Shown: positions 36,016 through 46,051 of the stretch, one piece after another
Numbering within the stretch: position 1 is the stretch's first letter
Layout of the letters: every line of letters starts with the position of its first letter
Source: Cunninghamia lanceolata
Taxonomy: Eukaryota > Streptophyta > Pinopsida > Cupressales > Cupressaceae
DNA: 64,000 nt
Reading direction: 5' to 3'
Assembly: GCA_027924645.1 (NCBI GenBank)
Contig: BSBN01000252.1
Coordinates: 1,612,001 to 1,676,000 of the forward strand
Notes under the pieces: generated by a model
Database searches by the model: none
What the model saw: the letters and a program-made list of their open reading frames with translations, nothing else
Told to the model about the DNA's origin: nothing
Program-made: the position numbers and the translations under genes

Positions 36016-38483
36016 ATGGGGATTTTGTCATGGAATATTATGGGTCTTAGTAGCCCTTCAAAGCAATTTGAAGTTAAGAATTGTATATTAGATCATAAAA
36101 TTGATATTCTCTTACTTCAGGAGGTTAAAATGTCGGAGGAAAGTTTCAAAATGATTGCTGATAAGATCTGGCCTAATGCTGCTTTTTGTATTAGTCCTGC
36201 TACTGGTGCCTCAAGGGGGATTGCTACGATGTGGAATAAGGCTAGATTTGGAGGTATGCTTACCTTCTTTAATAAGCATTGTGTTATGGTTCACTTTTCT
36301 TTGCCCTCTTTTCATTGGACTTTGGTCAATATATATGCCCCCAACACTAGGGTTTTGCGGAAAACTTTGTGGGACAACTTGTCTGTTCACCTCTCTTCTT
36401 CCCCTCATTCTCACTAGATGCTTGCGGGTGACTTCAATACTCCTTTATACCCCTCTGAGAAATCTGGAGGCATCCTTGATTACTCTAATAGTATGCTTGA
36501 TTTAGCTTAATTTACCAATACTTTTGGGCTCGTGGATATTGAGCTGCAGAATCAAAAGTTTACTTGGTCTAATAGAAGGAGGGGTGATCAAATGATTCAA
36601 GTTAAATTGGATAGGTTCCTCATTTCCAATAACTGGGATAACAATCTTAATCTCAGTCTTTCAGCCATTCCTAGGACTGTTACAGACCACAATCCTATTC
36701 TCCTCAACTGGGTTGATCAGAGAAGGAGGGGTCCCTTCCCTTTCAGATTTGAAGCAATGTGGATTAAACACCCGGATTTTAGAAGTCTTCTGGCTAGATG
36801 GTGGCAACTCCCGGTCCAAGGTACCCCTATGTTTAGACTGGTTAAGAAGCTCTTGCACATTAAACAAGAGGTTCGTGGTTGGAATAAGTATAGTTTTGGG
36901 AATGTGTTTGCACAGAAGATCATTTCTGGAAAATTGGCTGATATTCAAACCAGAATAGCTCAAAGGGATTCTACTGAGGATACTACCCAATTTGAAAACA
37001 ACTTAATTACTGAATGGAAGAACCTTATGAACAAAGAGGAACTCTTCTGGAAACAAAAATCTAGAGTTAAGTGGCTCAAAGAAGGGGATCGTAATACTGC
37101 TTTTTTCCACCTATCAGCTATGAAACACAGGAAATCTAATACTATTTCTAAATTATGTGTGGAAGATGGTAATGTAATCACTGATGATAATGAGATTCGT
37201 AATCATGTTGCTAGTTTCTTTCAGAGCTTGTTGTCGGAACAAGCTGTCAATGCTGATAATAGGGGGATAATGGATCAGCTCCTCAATAATATTCCTTCCC
37301 TGATTACAGAGGAGGATAATGTTGAAATTCTGAAACCTATCTCTGAGGAAGAGGTTCGGGGAGTTTTATTCTCTATGGGACCTTTTAAAGCCCCAGGCCC
37401 TGATGGTTTCCCTCCAATATTCTTTCAAGAGTTCTGGAACATTGTGAGCTATGATGTTACTGCTGCTGTCAGAGACTTTTTCAGAATGGGAAAACTCCTA
37501 AAACAGGTTAACAATACTTTTATTGTGCTTGTCCCTAAGAAGCCCAACCTTGAGTTGCTTGCTGATTTCAGACCTATAAGTCTGTGCAACACTGTTTATA
37601 AGTTATGCACCAAACTGCTTGTTTTTAGATTCAAACCCCTTCTGGACAAAATCATTCCTCTTTCTCAAAAAGGTTTTGTTACTGGAAGACAGATATTGGA
37701 TGTTGTTTTAGCCTCTCATGAAACTATCCACTCAATGGTGAAAAGCCGGATCCCAAGTATGGTGCTGAAACTTGATAAAGCTTATGATAGAGTTTCTTGG
37801 CAGCTTCTATTTAAAGTTATTCAAAAGTTTGGTTTCAATAATAAAGTGTCCCTCCTCATCCGGGAAGTTGTTACCACTGCTAAGTTCTCGGTCCTTGTCA
37901 ATGGGATTCCTCGAGGTTTTCTCTCTCCCATTAGAGGTATTAGACAAGGAGATCCTCTTTCCTCTTATCTCTTTATCATGTTAGCTGAGGCTCTGGGGAG
38001 ATATGTTCATTCTAAGGTTCTTGCCAAGGAAATTGTGGGGATCAAACCAGCTTCTCTCCAACCTATGTCGGTTGAATAGTTTGTGGATGATACCATCCTT
38101 TTTGGTATCTCCTCAGTCTTGGAAGCCCATTGTTGGAAAAATATTCTTAATGATTATGCCAAGGCTTCTGGTCAACACATCAACTTCCATAAGAGCAATG
38201 TTTTTTTCTTCAACACTCCGGGAGATCTTCAGAGGAAAATTATTAACATCCTTGGTTGTGTAGCTGCTGATCTTCGTTCAATTTACCTTGGCCTTCCTTT
38301 AACTGTCAAGGAAGTTACTCTAGGCTTTTGGAATAGTATTTTGGAAAGAACTCAAAAGAAGTCAAATAATTGGTTGGAAAGGTAAACTTCTGAGTAGTGC
38401 TGGTAAATTGCAACTTCTTCGGGCCTCTCTGCAAGGTATTCCCACTTACTTTCTCTCTCTCTTTAAAATGCCCAAGTATATAG
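36016..38483 (+). pseudogene. LINE ORF2, first part: endonuclease and reverse transcriptase
   Basis: APE-type endonuclease from about 36016 (ILSWNIMGLSSP, LLQEVK, AGDFNTPL, TDHNPILLNW), interrupted by TAG at 36415 and TAA at 36508. Reverse transcriptase follows with KAPGPDGFPPIFFQ, DFRPISLCN, LDKAYDRVSW and GIRQGDPLSSYLF. A TAG at 38077-38079 sits directly before the catalytic FVDDTILFG. The frame shifts near 38383. It stops at the solo LTR insertion after the MPKYI codons. Normal order and spacing for plant L1 ORF2. Confidence 0.9.
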
Positions 38484-40931
38484 TGATGGTGACAGGTTGT
38501 CATTGATGCCAAAAGTGTGCTCTGTTGATGTTGCAAAGTTGCCAATAGTTGTTGCAGGACATTAGGAGAAGATAGTTGTTTATTGTTCAAGAAGACCTCA
38601 AAGAAGATCTCAGTTGATTAAGGATGTCAGACTTGTGGAGTTAGTTTGAAGATACATGATCATATGGTTATCTTTCAGGATGTCTTCTAGATAAGAGCAA
38701 CCAGGTGTTCATAGGTTACATTATGCATCATATTTGTGATCTCAGATGGTAATGTTCAAAGGTTGTTGGGAGCTTCATTCAAGATTTTTTCACAGGTGAT
38801 CATAATCATGATAAGTTTATGAGTTTGGTTCAAACTTCAATTTGGATAACTTCAAGTTTGTCTCAAGGTGGATCAACACATCATTATGTGGAACAATGAA
38901 GGTGTCATATTGAAGTGCATATTGTCTTGATCTACAGAGTTCATCATCAGAATCTCAGGTTGTCTCGGTGACATTGTTTGGAGAAGTTCTCTCATGCATA
39001 TCAGGATCATGGCTTGGTTCAGTAGTTCACATTTATTCTTAATGTCATAGAGAATAAAGCTTTCATCTAAATCTTCTAAAATCTGCACTTTATCTTATGA
39101 CTTACAATAGCAAGTCACCTTCACTTAAAGTTACCTATTTAAGGGCTCTTAACACATTAAGAAAACTGGCCCCAAATTACTAGTCAAACCGGTGGTAGTT
39201 TTTATTAAAAGAAACTTGTTTGGTGCCCGATTTCTATTTATGCTTTAAGAGTTTAAAAAGCATTGAAAATGCTTTATGAAGGGACCGATACATTATAAAA
39301 GGGGAGCTTAGAAAATGATTTTAAAACTTTCCAAGGATGCCGATCCCTAAGCCTTTTATGGCTTTAGTTTTTTTTAGAAACTTTATTTAACACAACACTA
39401 TGTGGTCGGCCCATACCACGTTTTTGCTTTTAAAAAAATGGCTAGTTTTTATTTAAAAAAAACTATCAAGTGTTTTTTTCTTGTGGTGGTGATAAGTTTT
39501 TTTAAATTAGAAATTGTTTTTTCTAATTTAACAACTCCAAGAGATGATTTTTGAGAAGATTTTTGTAAGGCAATTATTTATGGAAAATTGGAGAATTTTT
39601 TTTGAAGCTTTTTTCTCCAATTCACAATATTGTTTCAGATGAAGTTTTTTTTTGCAGTGAGAAGGATTTTGAAAGAAGATGAAAAGTTTAATGAAGATGA
39701 AACTTTGTATTACAGAAAAGAAGAATATTTTGATGACATTGGAGAATATTTTTCATAATTTTTTTTCTTCAAGGCAAGAGAAGAAGAAGAAGCTCAATGG
39801 TTTTGTATGAAAAAGCTTGGAAGTTTCTAAGGAGATTTACAAATGATTTGTTTGAGATGTAGAATATGGAAGATCTGAAGATTGTGAAGGAGTATTTTAT
39901 TTTCTTATCAAGGAAGATTAAAGATTTATTGAAGATTTGTCTTATGAGAAAATATGGATCAGAGATTGAAGATTTATTTATTGTTTTATTTGCAATCAGA
40001 GATTTTTTTTTTTTGCAGGATATGAAGAGTCATTTTGCAGGTTGTTGAATATTGAAAAAGTTTTAAGGGAGAAGGAATTTCAATGATCTTGCCAATCATG
40101 TTGCAGAGAAGAAAATATATATATGTATATATGATTTTTATTTTTGCAGATTGAAGGTTTGTGGAAAATGGAATATGAAGAGACTTTGTGAAGATGATCA
40201 AATAGATTTTATTTTCTTCTACAAGGCAAGATTAAAAATATTGTTGTTGAAGACAATAAAGATGAAGATCTGCAGAAGATGAAATTGAACAGGCAGATTG
40301 AAAAAGCAGAGAAGTGAATTATAAAAGGATAGAGAGATGAAACATACATGGGTGTGAAGGATTGTTGAGTGTATCCGGATGTTAGATTGTTTTTGAATAA
40401 AATGGGCATTTGATAGACATATGTGAGAGAAGAAATGTTTTGAATTGTATGGAAACAGAGTGTCCCTCTGAACTTGTTTATTACTTCCAGTGAAGATTCA
40501 GTTTGCCAGTGAGGCCTTGTATTAGCCAGTGAGGCTTGTAGGTCAGTGAGACCTATTTGTTTACCAGTGAGGTATATTAGTGTTGGAAGTGGGTGCTTCT
40601 GTTTGGTATTGGAGTTGGTGCTCCTAGATACAATTTGTATTGCCAGTGAGGCATGTTTTTCAGTTAAGCCAGTGAGGCAATTCTGGAGTGGTTTTTCTAC
40701 CCCTGGAGGGTTTTCCACTCGTGCAATTCTTGTGTCTTGATCTTCTCTCTGTGGATATATGTTTTTATTCATGAGTTTTTGTTTTTCACTCTCAGTTATG
40801 TGCACATGTATGTGAGAAATCAATGATAGCTCTTTCTCCTTGTACTCTGCAAGTTAAAGTTTGTAAAAAGATTAGAAATTTCACACAACACTGATTCACC
40901 CCCCCTCTCAGTGTTGTCCTTGACTCCTACA
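38484..40931 (+). mobile_element. Solo LTR, 2.45 kb, inserted in LINE ORF2
   Basis: Starts TGATGGTGACAGG and ends CCTTGACTCCTACA. The flanks are TATAG at 38479-38483 and TATCG at 40932-40936, a 5-bp duplication with one mismatch; ORF2 reads straight across one copy (MPKYI to ADKLEQIQRRF). No terminal repeat inside, hence a solo LTR. The end ATTCACCCCCCCTCTCAGTG resembles the 3' end of large Copia-type plant LTRs, which suggests plus orientation. It contains A/T-rich GAAGATTT-type repeats at 39600-40300 and CCAGTGAGG words at 40490-40680. It must postdate the LINE. Confidence 0.8.
40490..40680 (+). repeat. CCAGTGAGG word array near the 3' end of the solo LTR
   Basis: Six to seven copies of CCAGTGAGGC or close variants (GTCAGTGAGACC, CCAGTGAAG) in 190 bp, alternating with TTGTATT/TTGTTT linkers. 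Confidence 0.75.
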
Positions 40932-40936
40932 TATCG

Positions 40937-42627
40937 CTGACAAGTTGGAACAAATCCAAAGAAGGTTCTTATGGACAAGTGTGGAAGAGAAGAAGAGAAT
41001 GTCATTGGTCAAATGGGACAGGGTCTGCCTTCCCAAAACTCACGGTGGCCTGAATATTAGAGCTATAAAAAATTTGAATAAAGCTCTATTATCCAAAGTC
41101 AATTGGAATCTTATCAACAACAATAAAGATTGGGGAATAATTATGCAAGCTAAGTATTTACAGGGTACTGATAATTATAACTTCCCTTATCAAGAGGGTC
41201 TCTCTCAGGGGTCAGTGATTTGGAACAAAATGATCAAATCTAGAAGCCTTATCAAAAAGTGGCTAAAGTGGAAACTGGGGGATGGTAACCTCATAAATTT
41301 TTGGGAGGATCCATGGGTGGCTGACAAGGCCCTTTCTGTCCAAGAGGGTAATGAGGTTATTGCTGAGATTGGTAAACAATATTTTGGTACTAAAGTTTAT
41401 CAGTATATCCAACAAGGGAATGGAGTTAGACATTGGAAAAACCTTCTAGAGTGTTGAACCAATCGTGCTAAGCTTCTCCCTCAAATGAATTCTATTCAGC
41501 AGATGTTGAGAATCAGAATTCCTCTCTTTCCTAGACCAGATGAGTTACTTTGGACCGCAGATAAAAGAGGGCTCTTCTTTGTCAAATTTGCTTACCATTT
41601 GCTGATTTTAGAGGATCTTAGGGACGAGCTTTGGAAGAAAGTTTGGAACCACAAATTTATTTCTAAAGTTAATATGTTTTGGTGGACTGTAGCCCATAAC
41701 AAGATTTTAACTCAAGATAATCTTCAAAGAAGGGGTTTTTCTTTGGTTAATAGATGTGTGTTGTGCCTTAAGGAAGAGGAAACTGTTCCCCATTTGATTC
41801 AACATTGTGAGTTTTCTAGAGAAATATGGAGTAGAGTGCTTCTGAACTTTGGATTGCAGTGGGTCTGCAATAAAGATATTAAGGAAGTCATTACTAACTG
41901 GGTTCCTGCTTTTTCTCAACCCTGGTTAGTGGAGATGTAGAACCAAACCCTCCCCTTTATTGGTTGGACACTGTGGAAGGAAAGGAATAATAGAATTTTT
42001 AGAGATTCTGTCAAAGATTGTTCTCAAGTTTACCAATCTTTCTCTAAGAGTCTTATTGAAGGTGTTACCAATTCTCATGTCAAAACTGTTGACAAACCTC
42101 TCACTCAACAAGAGGAAAGTGTAGCTGCTAATTGGGGGATAATTAATCAAATCCCTGCCTTTGACAATTCAAAGCAACTTCGGAGATTAAATACTAGGTG
42201 GACCCCCCCGAAGACTGGTTGGCTCAAGTTAAATTTTGATGGGGCTTCAAAATCTGATGATAAGGCTCGTGGAGGTGGGGTTATCAGGAATGACATAGGG
42301 GAGTTTGTTGCTGCCTATGTTGGAGGATTAAGTATTCAAAGTAATAACTTTGCTGAGGCATCAACACTTTTATGGGGTATCAAACTGGCAATCACGTTGG
42401 GTATACAGAAGTTGCATATAGAGGGTGACTCTAAATTTGTTATTGATGCAGTTACTAAGGTTTCGGTTTGTGGATGGCGGCTTAAGGATATAATTGCTGA
42501 CATACAATTGCTTATTCAGAGTATTACCCAAGTGGATTTCTCTCATATCTATAGAGAAGGAAATGAAGTTGCTGATACACTTGCTAATCATGGTCAACAG
42601 TTTGAAAATTGGCGATGTTGGCGCTAA
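40937..42627 (+). pseudogene. LINE ORF2, second part: C-terminal zinc-binding region and RNase H
   Basis: Continues ORF2 after the LTR: LEQIQRRFLW, WDRVCLPKTHGGLNIR, FWEDPW, then the zf-RVT region (VNMFWWTVAHNKILTQDNL, CVLCLKEEETVPHLIQHC), with stops at 41455 and 41938. RNase H follows, with LNFDGASKS, the catalytic-type GDSKFVIDAV and HIYREGNEVADTLAN, ending at TAA 42625-42627. An RNase H domain is usual in one branch of plant L1 elements. Confidence 0.9.
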
Positions 42628-42996
42628 CACAATAATATCCCCCATGCTATAGGGGAATTAATTCAAAAAGAGATGACTTTCCAATGATGCCACATCACAT
42701 TGTGAATGCCATCTTGGCTCAACCGATCTCGTGGGGAGATGAGATGGCTGATAAAGGACAATGATGAAGCATACTTTTTTGACAAATGCCAATTCGGCAC
42801 TAATGATCTCCCGCGATATGTTGAGTTGGCTGTTTGATGTTGATAGGAAGTTTAATTATATGATTTTGGAGCATGGGAAGGACTCGCATAGATTGGAGAA
42901 TGAGGTGACGTATCTAAGTAATGATGACTTAAGGACGCTAAATAATTTCCTCATTTATTTCATATTCATGTTTCTTTATGCCTGTAGAGTTAATAC
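42628..42996 (+). other. Spacer between LINE ORF2 and the additional ORF
   Basis: An 85-codon frame at 42761-43018 overlaps the start of the next ORF in another frame and ends near a GCAG; it may be a frameshifted N-terminal extension. Otherwise no motif. Confidence 0.3.
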
Positions 42997-43617
42997 TTGC
43001 AAGTTGCAGGTACTTTGAAGTTAGAAGAAGACGCAGTGATTTTCCCAAGTGCTATTATCCTTTGCTCTGTGGGTTTGAAGGAAAGACGATCATGGGGGGG
43101 GGACAAAATTCGCACTAAACCCATCTCTTGCAGTGAATTCAAGGATAATGTTGTTGTGTGGCACTATTGTAAAGGAGGAGGCATTATTCCTTTCCTCGAA
43201 TGCCTCAATGGTTATGATGAAAACCTTTCTGTGCAGTGTGCCCTGTCGTGGGATAACCGCAGAGTTAAAATTGGCAAGATAGGGTTTGAAATTTCTGAGG
43301 AGGTCATTGCGATGGCTACTGGCCTTTCTATGAAAGGCATGAAATTGAAGAGAAAGGCTAAGGTTGCTGAGCATCACAGTCAGAAGCTTTTTCTTGGTGA
43401 GTGGGAGGAACTTGTCACTTATCAAGGAGGGTTTGATCGTGCGAAGCTCCCAGAGCCATGGGATGAGATGTGCTACCTTCTGATGAAATATTTCACCCTG
43501 GAAGGGCGTTTTACCAGGAGAACGACACCCTTGCCCATGGTTGATGAAGAGAAAGTTAAAGAGTTTGATGAGATTTATGAATTTCTGGCTAAAGGCTGGG
43601 AGGATGTTTCTCCTTAG
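42997..43617 (+). CDS. Additional LINE ORF after RNase H (206 aa, unknown function)
   Basis: An intact frame of 206 codons between the RNase H end and the LINE 3' tail. It includes WDNRRVKIGKIGFEISEEV, IAMATGLSMKGMKL, FLGEWEELVTY and LPEPWDEM. A matching but decayed sequence follows the RNase H of the second LINE (near 49560-49800: VKMKGVKFQ, VIGLSKKGMKV, FLRNGEQLKH), so the ORF was part of the element family before these copies formed. The pattern recalls domains found in plant mobile-element accessory proteins, and loosely the large ORF at 972-2939 (DGTVLAYLQREAIQEIF). Its role is unknown. That it is open while ORF2 has five stops is notable but may be chance. Confidence 0.65.
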   Translation: MQVAGTLKLEEDAVIFPSAIILCSVGLKERRSWGGDKIRTKPISCSEFKDNVVVWHYCKGGGIIPFLECLNGYDENLSVQCALSWDNRRVKIGKIGFEISEEVIAMATGLSMKGMKLKRKAKVAEHHSQKLFLGEWEELVTYQGGFDRAKLPEPWDEMCYLLMKYFTLEGRFTRRTTPLPMVDEEKVKEFDEIYEFLAKGWEDVSP

Positions 43618-43928
43618 CTTTCTTTATTTGCTTTCTATTTATCTGCTGTTAGACTGCTACTCTTACTATCTGCTGTTTATTGGCTGTTAATGCTGTTTAT
43701 GCTGTAGCTGGGTTTGGTGGCTCTTTTTGTTTTTGAGCCTTTGCTGTTCCTTTTTGGGTTTTTGTTGTAAGGGTTCGGCCCCTAGTTTTTGCCAACTTAT
43801 ATTATCAAAAACAAAAGTTTTCTTATGGTTCCCTTTGCCTAAGTGTTGTTTAGTTAATTATCTCATTGATGTATTCAAAAAACATTTAATCAATGCAGAT
43901 GATATATCAATAGATTTGACTTTTGCAG

Positions 43929-44002
43929 GAGCAACACTGGCCTGTGGGACTGGAGCCTGTGCTCTTGTTGTTGCAGCAGTTTTGGAAGGTCGTTCAGAAA
44001 GG
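43929..44002 (+). CDS. DAPF: Diaminopimelate epimerase, second-last coding exon
   Basis: Acceptor TTTTGCAG ends at 43928; the donor is GTAAGA at 44003. It reads [20 protein letters not shown] then GRSER. The ACGTGA segment carries the second catalytic cysteine of the epimerase active site and the phosphate-like anchoring loop. The phase agrees with the exon at 31326-31385 and with the next exon. The LINE tail ends only about 100 bp upstream of this acceptor. Confidence 0.95.
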
Positions 44003-44139
44003 GTAAGATGTTAATTCAATGGTAGTCACTTATAAACTCAACACTCAGAAGTTTGGAACAGACTTGAAGCAATTTTCCATGTTAGTTTCTCATGGATATG
44101 TTACTGTAGTTTACTAATTAAATGTTTATGGGAGAACAG

Positions 44140-44256
44140 AAATGCTTGGTTGATTTGCCTGGAGGTCAGCTGGAGATTGAATGGAATGAAAAAGATAACC
44201 ATGTATACATGACTGGATCAGCCGAAAAAGTATTTTCTGGAACAGCATTTTTGTAG
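44140..44256 (+). CDS. DAPF: Diaminopimelate epimerase, last coding exon
   Basis: Acceptor GAGAACAG ends at 44139. It reads [36 protein letters not shown] and stops at TAG 44254-44256. LPGG-LEIEW and VYMTG-A are conserved at the C terminus of plant DAP epimerases. The three visible exons have no stop or frameshift, so the gene may be functional despite the loaded intron. Confidence 0.95.
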   Translation, partial: KCLVDLPGGQLEIEWNEKDNHVYMTGSAEKVFSGTAFL

Positions 44257-45850
44257 ATCTATCAGTTCATAGCATTGAGCTTTGCTTTGTCTGGTTCATG
44301 GTTATATTGGTTAGCTGTAGATTTCTAATTTGACAATACCATCGCTACCTACTCAAATGAATCTTTATGTGCCCTATATTGCAATATTGTTTGTGTTAAT
44401 TCCAGCATTACTTTGTTATGATAGACTCAATATGTACAATGCTATATTTCTAGTATGATGTGTGAGGTTATAAAATTGCCACCTTGTGGCATTTGTATAA
44501 CTCATGTTTAGATAGGATGGGCCTAGTGGGTAACTTTTGTAATGGTTCAAATGAGTAACATGGTTCAAATGGGTAACTTTTGTAATGGTTTTCAGTTGGC
44601 ATAATGCATGAAGGGTTTACCCTCCCGAACTTCTATCAGATAAGTGGTTATATATAGGGGGAAGCTATCACTGTAATTCAACATGGATCATGGATCACGT
44701 ATTATTTCTCTTTAGAGCTAGACTTCTATTAGGTTATATCTTGGAGTGTTTCGTCAAGAAATATTTTATAGTGCAATCCTACTGCAAGATATTTCTGTTC
44801 TCTATCCAGAGTAATATTGAAAATTAGGGAAATTTGGTCCCTCATACACCTCATGGGCAACATGGGAGAACTCAGAGAATTCTGTTTCCAAATCGAGGGT
44901 TATTTTGCATAAACTTCCAGAAACATCAGTCAGAATCAGAGAAGAGTGGTTCTGACAGCATAAGTGTCAGATTGCAGTCATTCTTATGCTATTAGAAAGT
45001 ATGCTTCAAGAGCTGTATGAAAAATAGTTGCAGTCGAAGTTTGGCAATACTGAGGGAATAGTAAATGAAAAGTTGGCCTTCTGCAACAGCCAAACTGTTG
45101 CTTTTCAACTTGGACAAATTAAAAACCAGTTTATATCTTTCCTTTGCAAGATTTGGCATTTTGATCAAATTTTTAGTTTACTTATTTTTTCAATCCTTAA
45201 ATCAATTTGTGTTAATTGCTTTGAGCCCTTATTCTCTCAACATCTGTGTCTTCTTTCACCTATACAAACATTTCTTTATCAACTGAAAATGACATTCACA
45301 TACTCATTTTCTTTATCAACATGAACAATCTAGTGGAATTTTTTTAACAATTTGTCTCAGCTGCTGTAACTCCTTCCACCTGTCAATAAAGGAGTTGTTT
45401 GGACATATCAAACCTTTCACTTAATGATCTGACAGTATCATTGTATGCCATGTATACATCTTTGATTACTGCCAAATGTTTTCCATAGCCCCAAATTTTA
45501 TTCTTCGAAATGTGATGCAGGAGCATCTTTGTGAAAAATAAATTATTCTCTATGTTCAAACTCAATATTAAGGTTTCATGAAAATGATGCTAATTTGGAA
45601 ATCATTTTGCTTCATTTTGGAAAAATTACCATGTTTGAAGTCACGTTCAAATGGCCGTGTTTGAAATCATGTTCAAATGAGCATGGTGGACATTGCATTT
45701 TTGTCTCACAATGACACAGCATGTTGAGGTTCTCGAGTTAAATTTGCATGGAACCAAAATGAAAGCCGTGCAATTGTTTGATAGAATGATATCCAGTTAG
45801 GATGAAATAGAAGAGGAAATTAATGCATGGAATATGATGGTTTAAAAATT
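44257..45850. other. 3' UTR and downstream sequence, possible small LTR-like insertion
   Basis: 44500-44620 contains a short imperfect duplication (GGGTAACTTTTGTAATGGTTCAAAT). 44640-44850 has TATATATAGGGGG followed by R/U5-like sequence ending ATTTGGTCCCTCATACA, which could be a small LTR, but no duplication was found. No further gene. Confidence 0.35.
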
Positions 45851-45861
45851 AAAGAAGCAAT

Positions 45862-46040
45862 GATGGGTTCGTTTACTGCAGGATCCCTGACTTATTGCAG
45901 CCTCATTGCAGCAATGTTGTAACTCCTGTCTAGCTCTTTGCTGGACTGCTCTTCTGGGGGCTTCTGTTTTTGCCCTTGTTGTGTTTCATTGTAAAAGGGT
46001 TTGGGTCCTTTCAAAACCCATTTTTACTCCTAATAAAAAT
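45862..46040 (+). mobile_element. 5'-truncated LINE 3' end
   Basis: About 180 bp ending TTGTAAAAGGGTTTGGGTCC...CCTAATAAAAATA, similar in kind to the 3' end of the full LINE (TTGTTGTAAGGGTTCGGCCCC...ATTATCAAAAA). Flanked by AAAGAAGCAAT (45851-45861) and AAAGAAACAAT (46041-46051), an 11-bp duplication with one mismatch. Confidence 0.5.
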
Positions 46041-46051
46041 AAAGAAACAAT

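Larger units (their letters stand above)
34438..43809 (+). mobile_element. L1-type LINE, near full length, nested in the epimerase intron
   Basis: Flanked by a 16-bp duplication with one mismatch, AACAAAAGTTTCCTTA at 34422-34437 and AACAAAAGTTTTCTTA at 43810-43825. Carries ORF1 (nucleic-acid-binding), ORF2 (endonuclease, reverse transcriptase, RNase H), a further ORF, and a 3' end with GTTGTAAGGGTTCGGCCCC and a short A-rich tail. It is interrupted by a solo LTR at 38484-40931; without that it would be about 6.9 kb, usual for plant L1 elements with some excess for the third ORF. At least five stops and a frameshift in ORF2 make it inactive. Sense orientation to the host gene. Confidence 0.85.

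Noticed and set aside
36211..37181. Several minus-strand and alternative-frame ORFs within the LINE
   Set aside because: They are shadows of ORF2, which has clear endonuclease and RT motifs on the plus strand.
38873..40823. ORFs within the solo LTR, including a 204-codon minus-strand frame
   Set aside because: No motif, unusual composition, and antisense to the CCAGTGAGG repeats; most likely chance frames.
43727..44014. A 95-codon ORF spanning the LINE 3' end and the epimerase exon
   Set aside because: It overlaps a clear GCAG acceptor at 43928 and only its last part matches the epimerase; it is the exon read through into intron.
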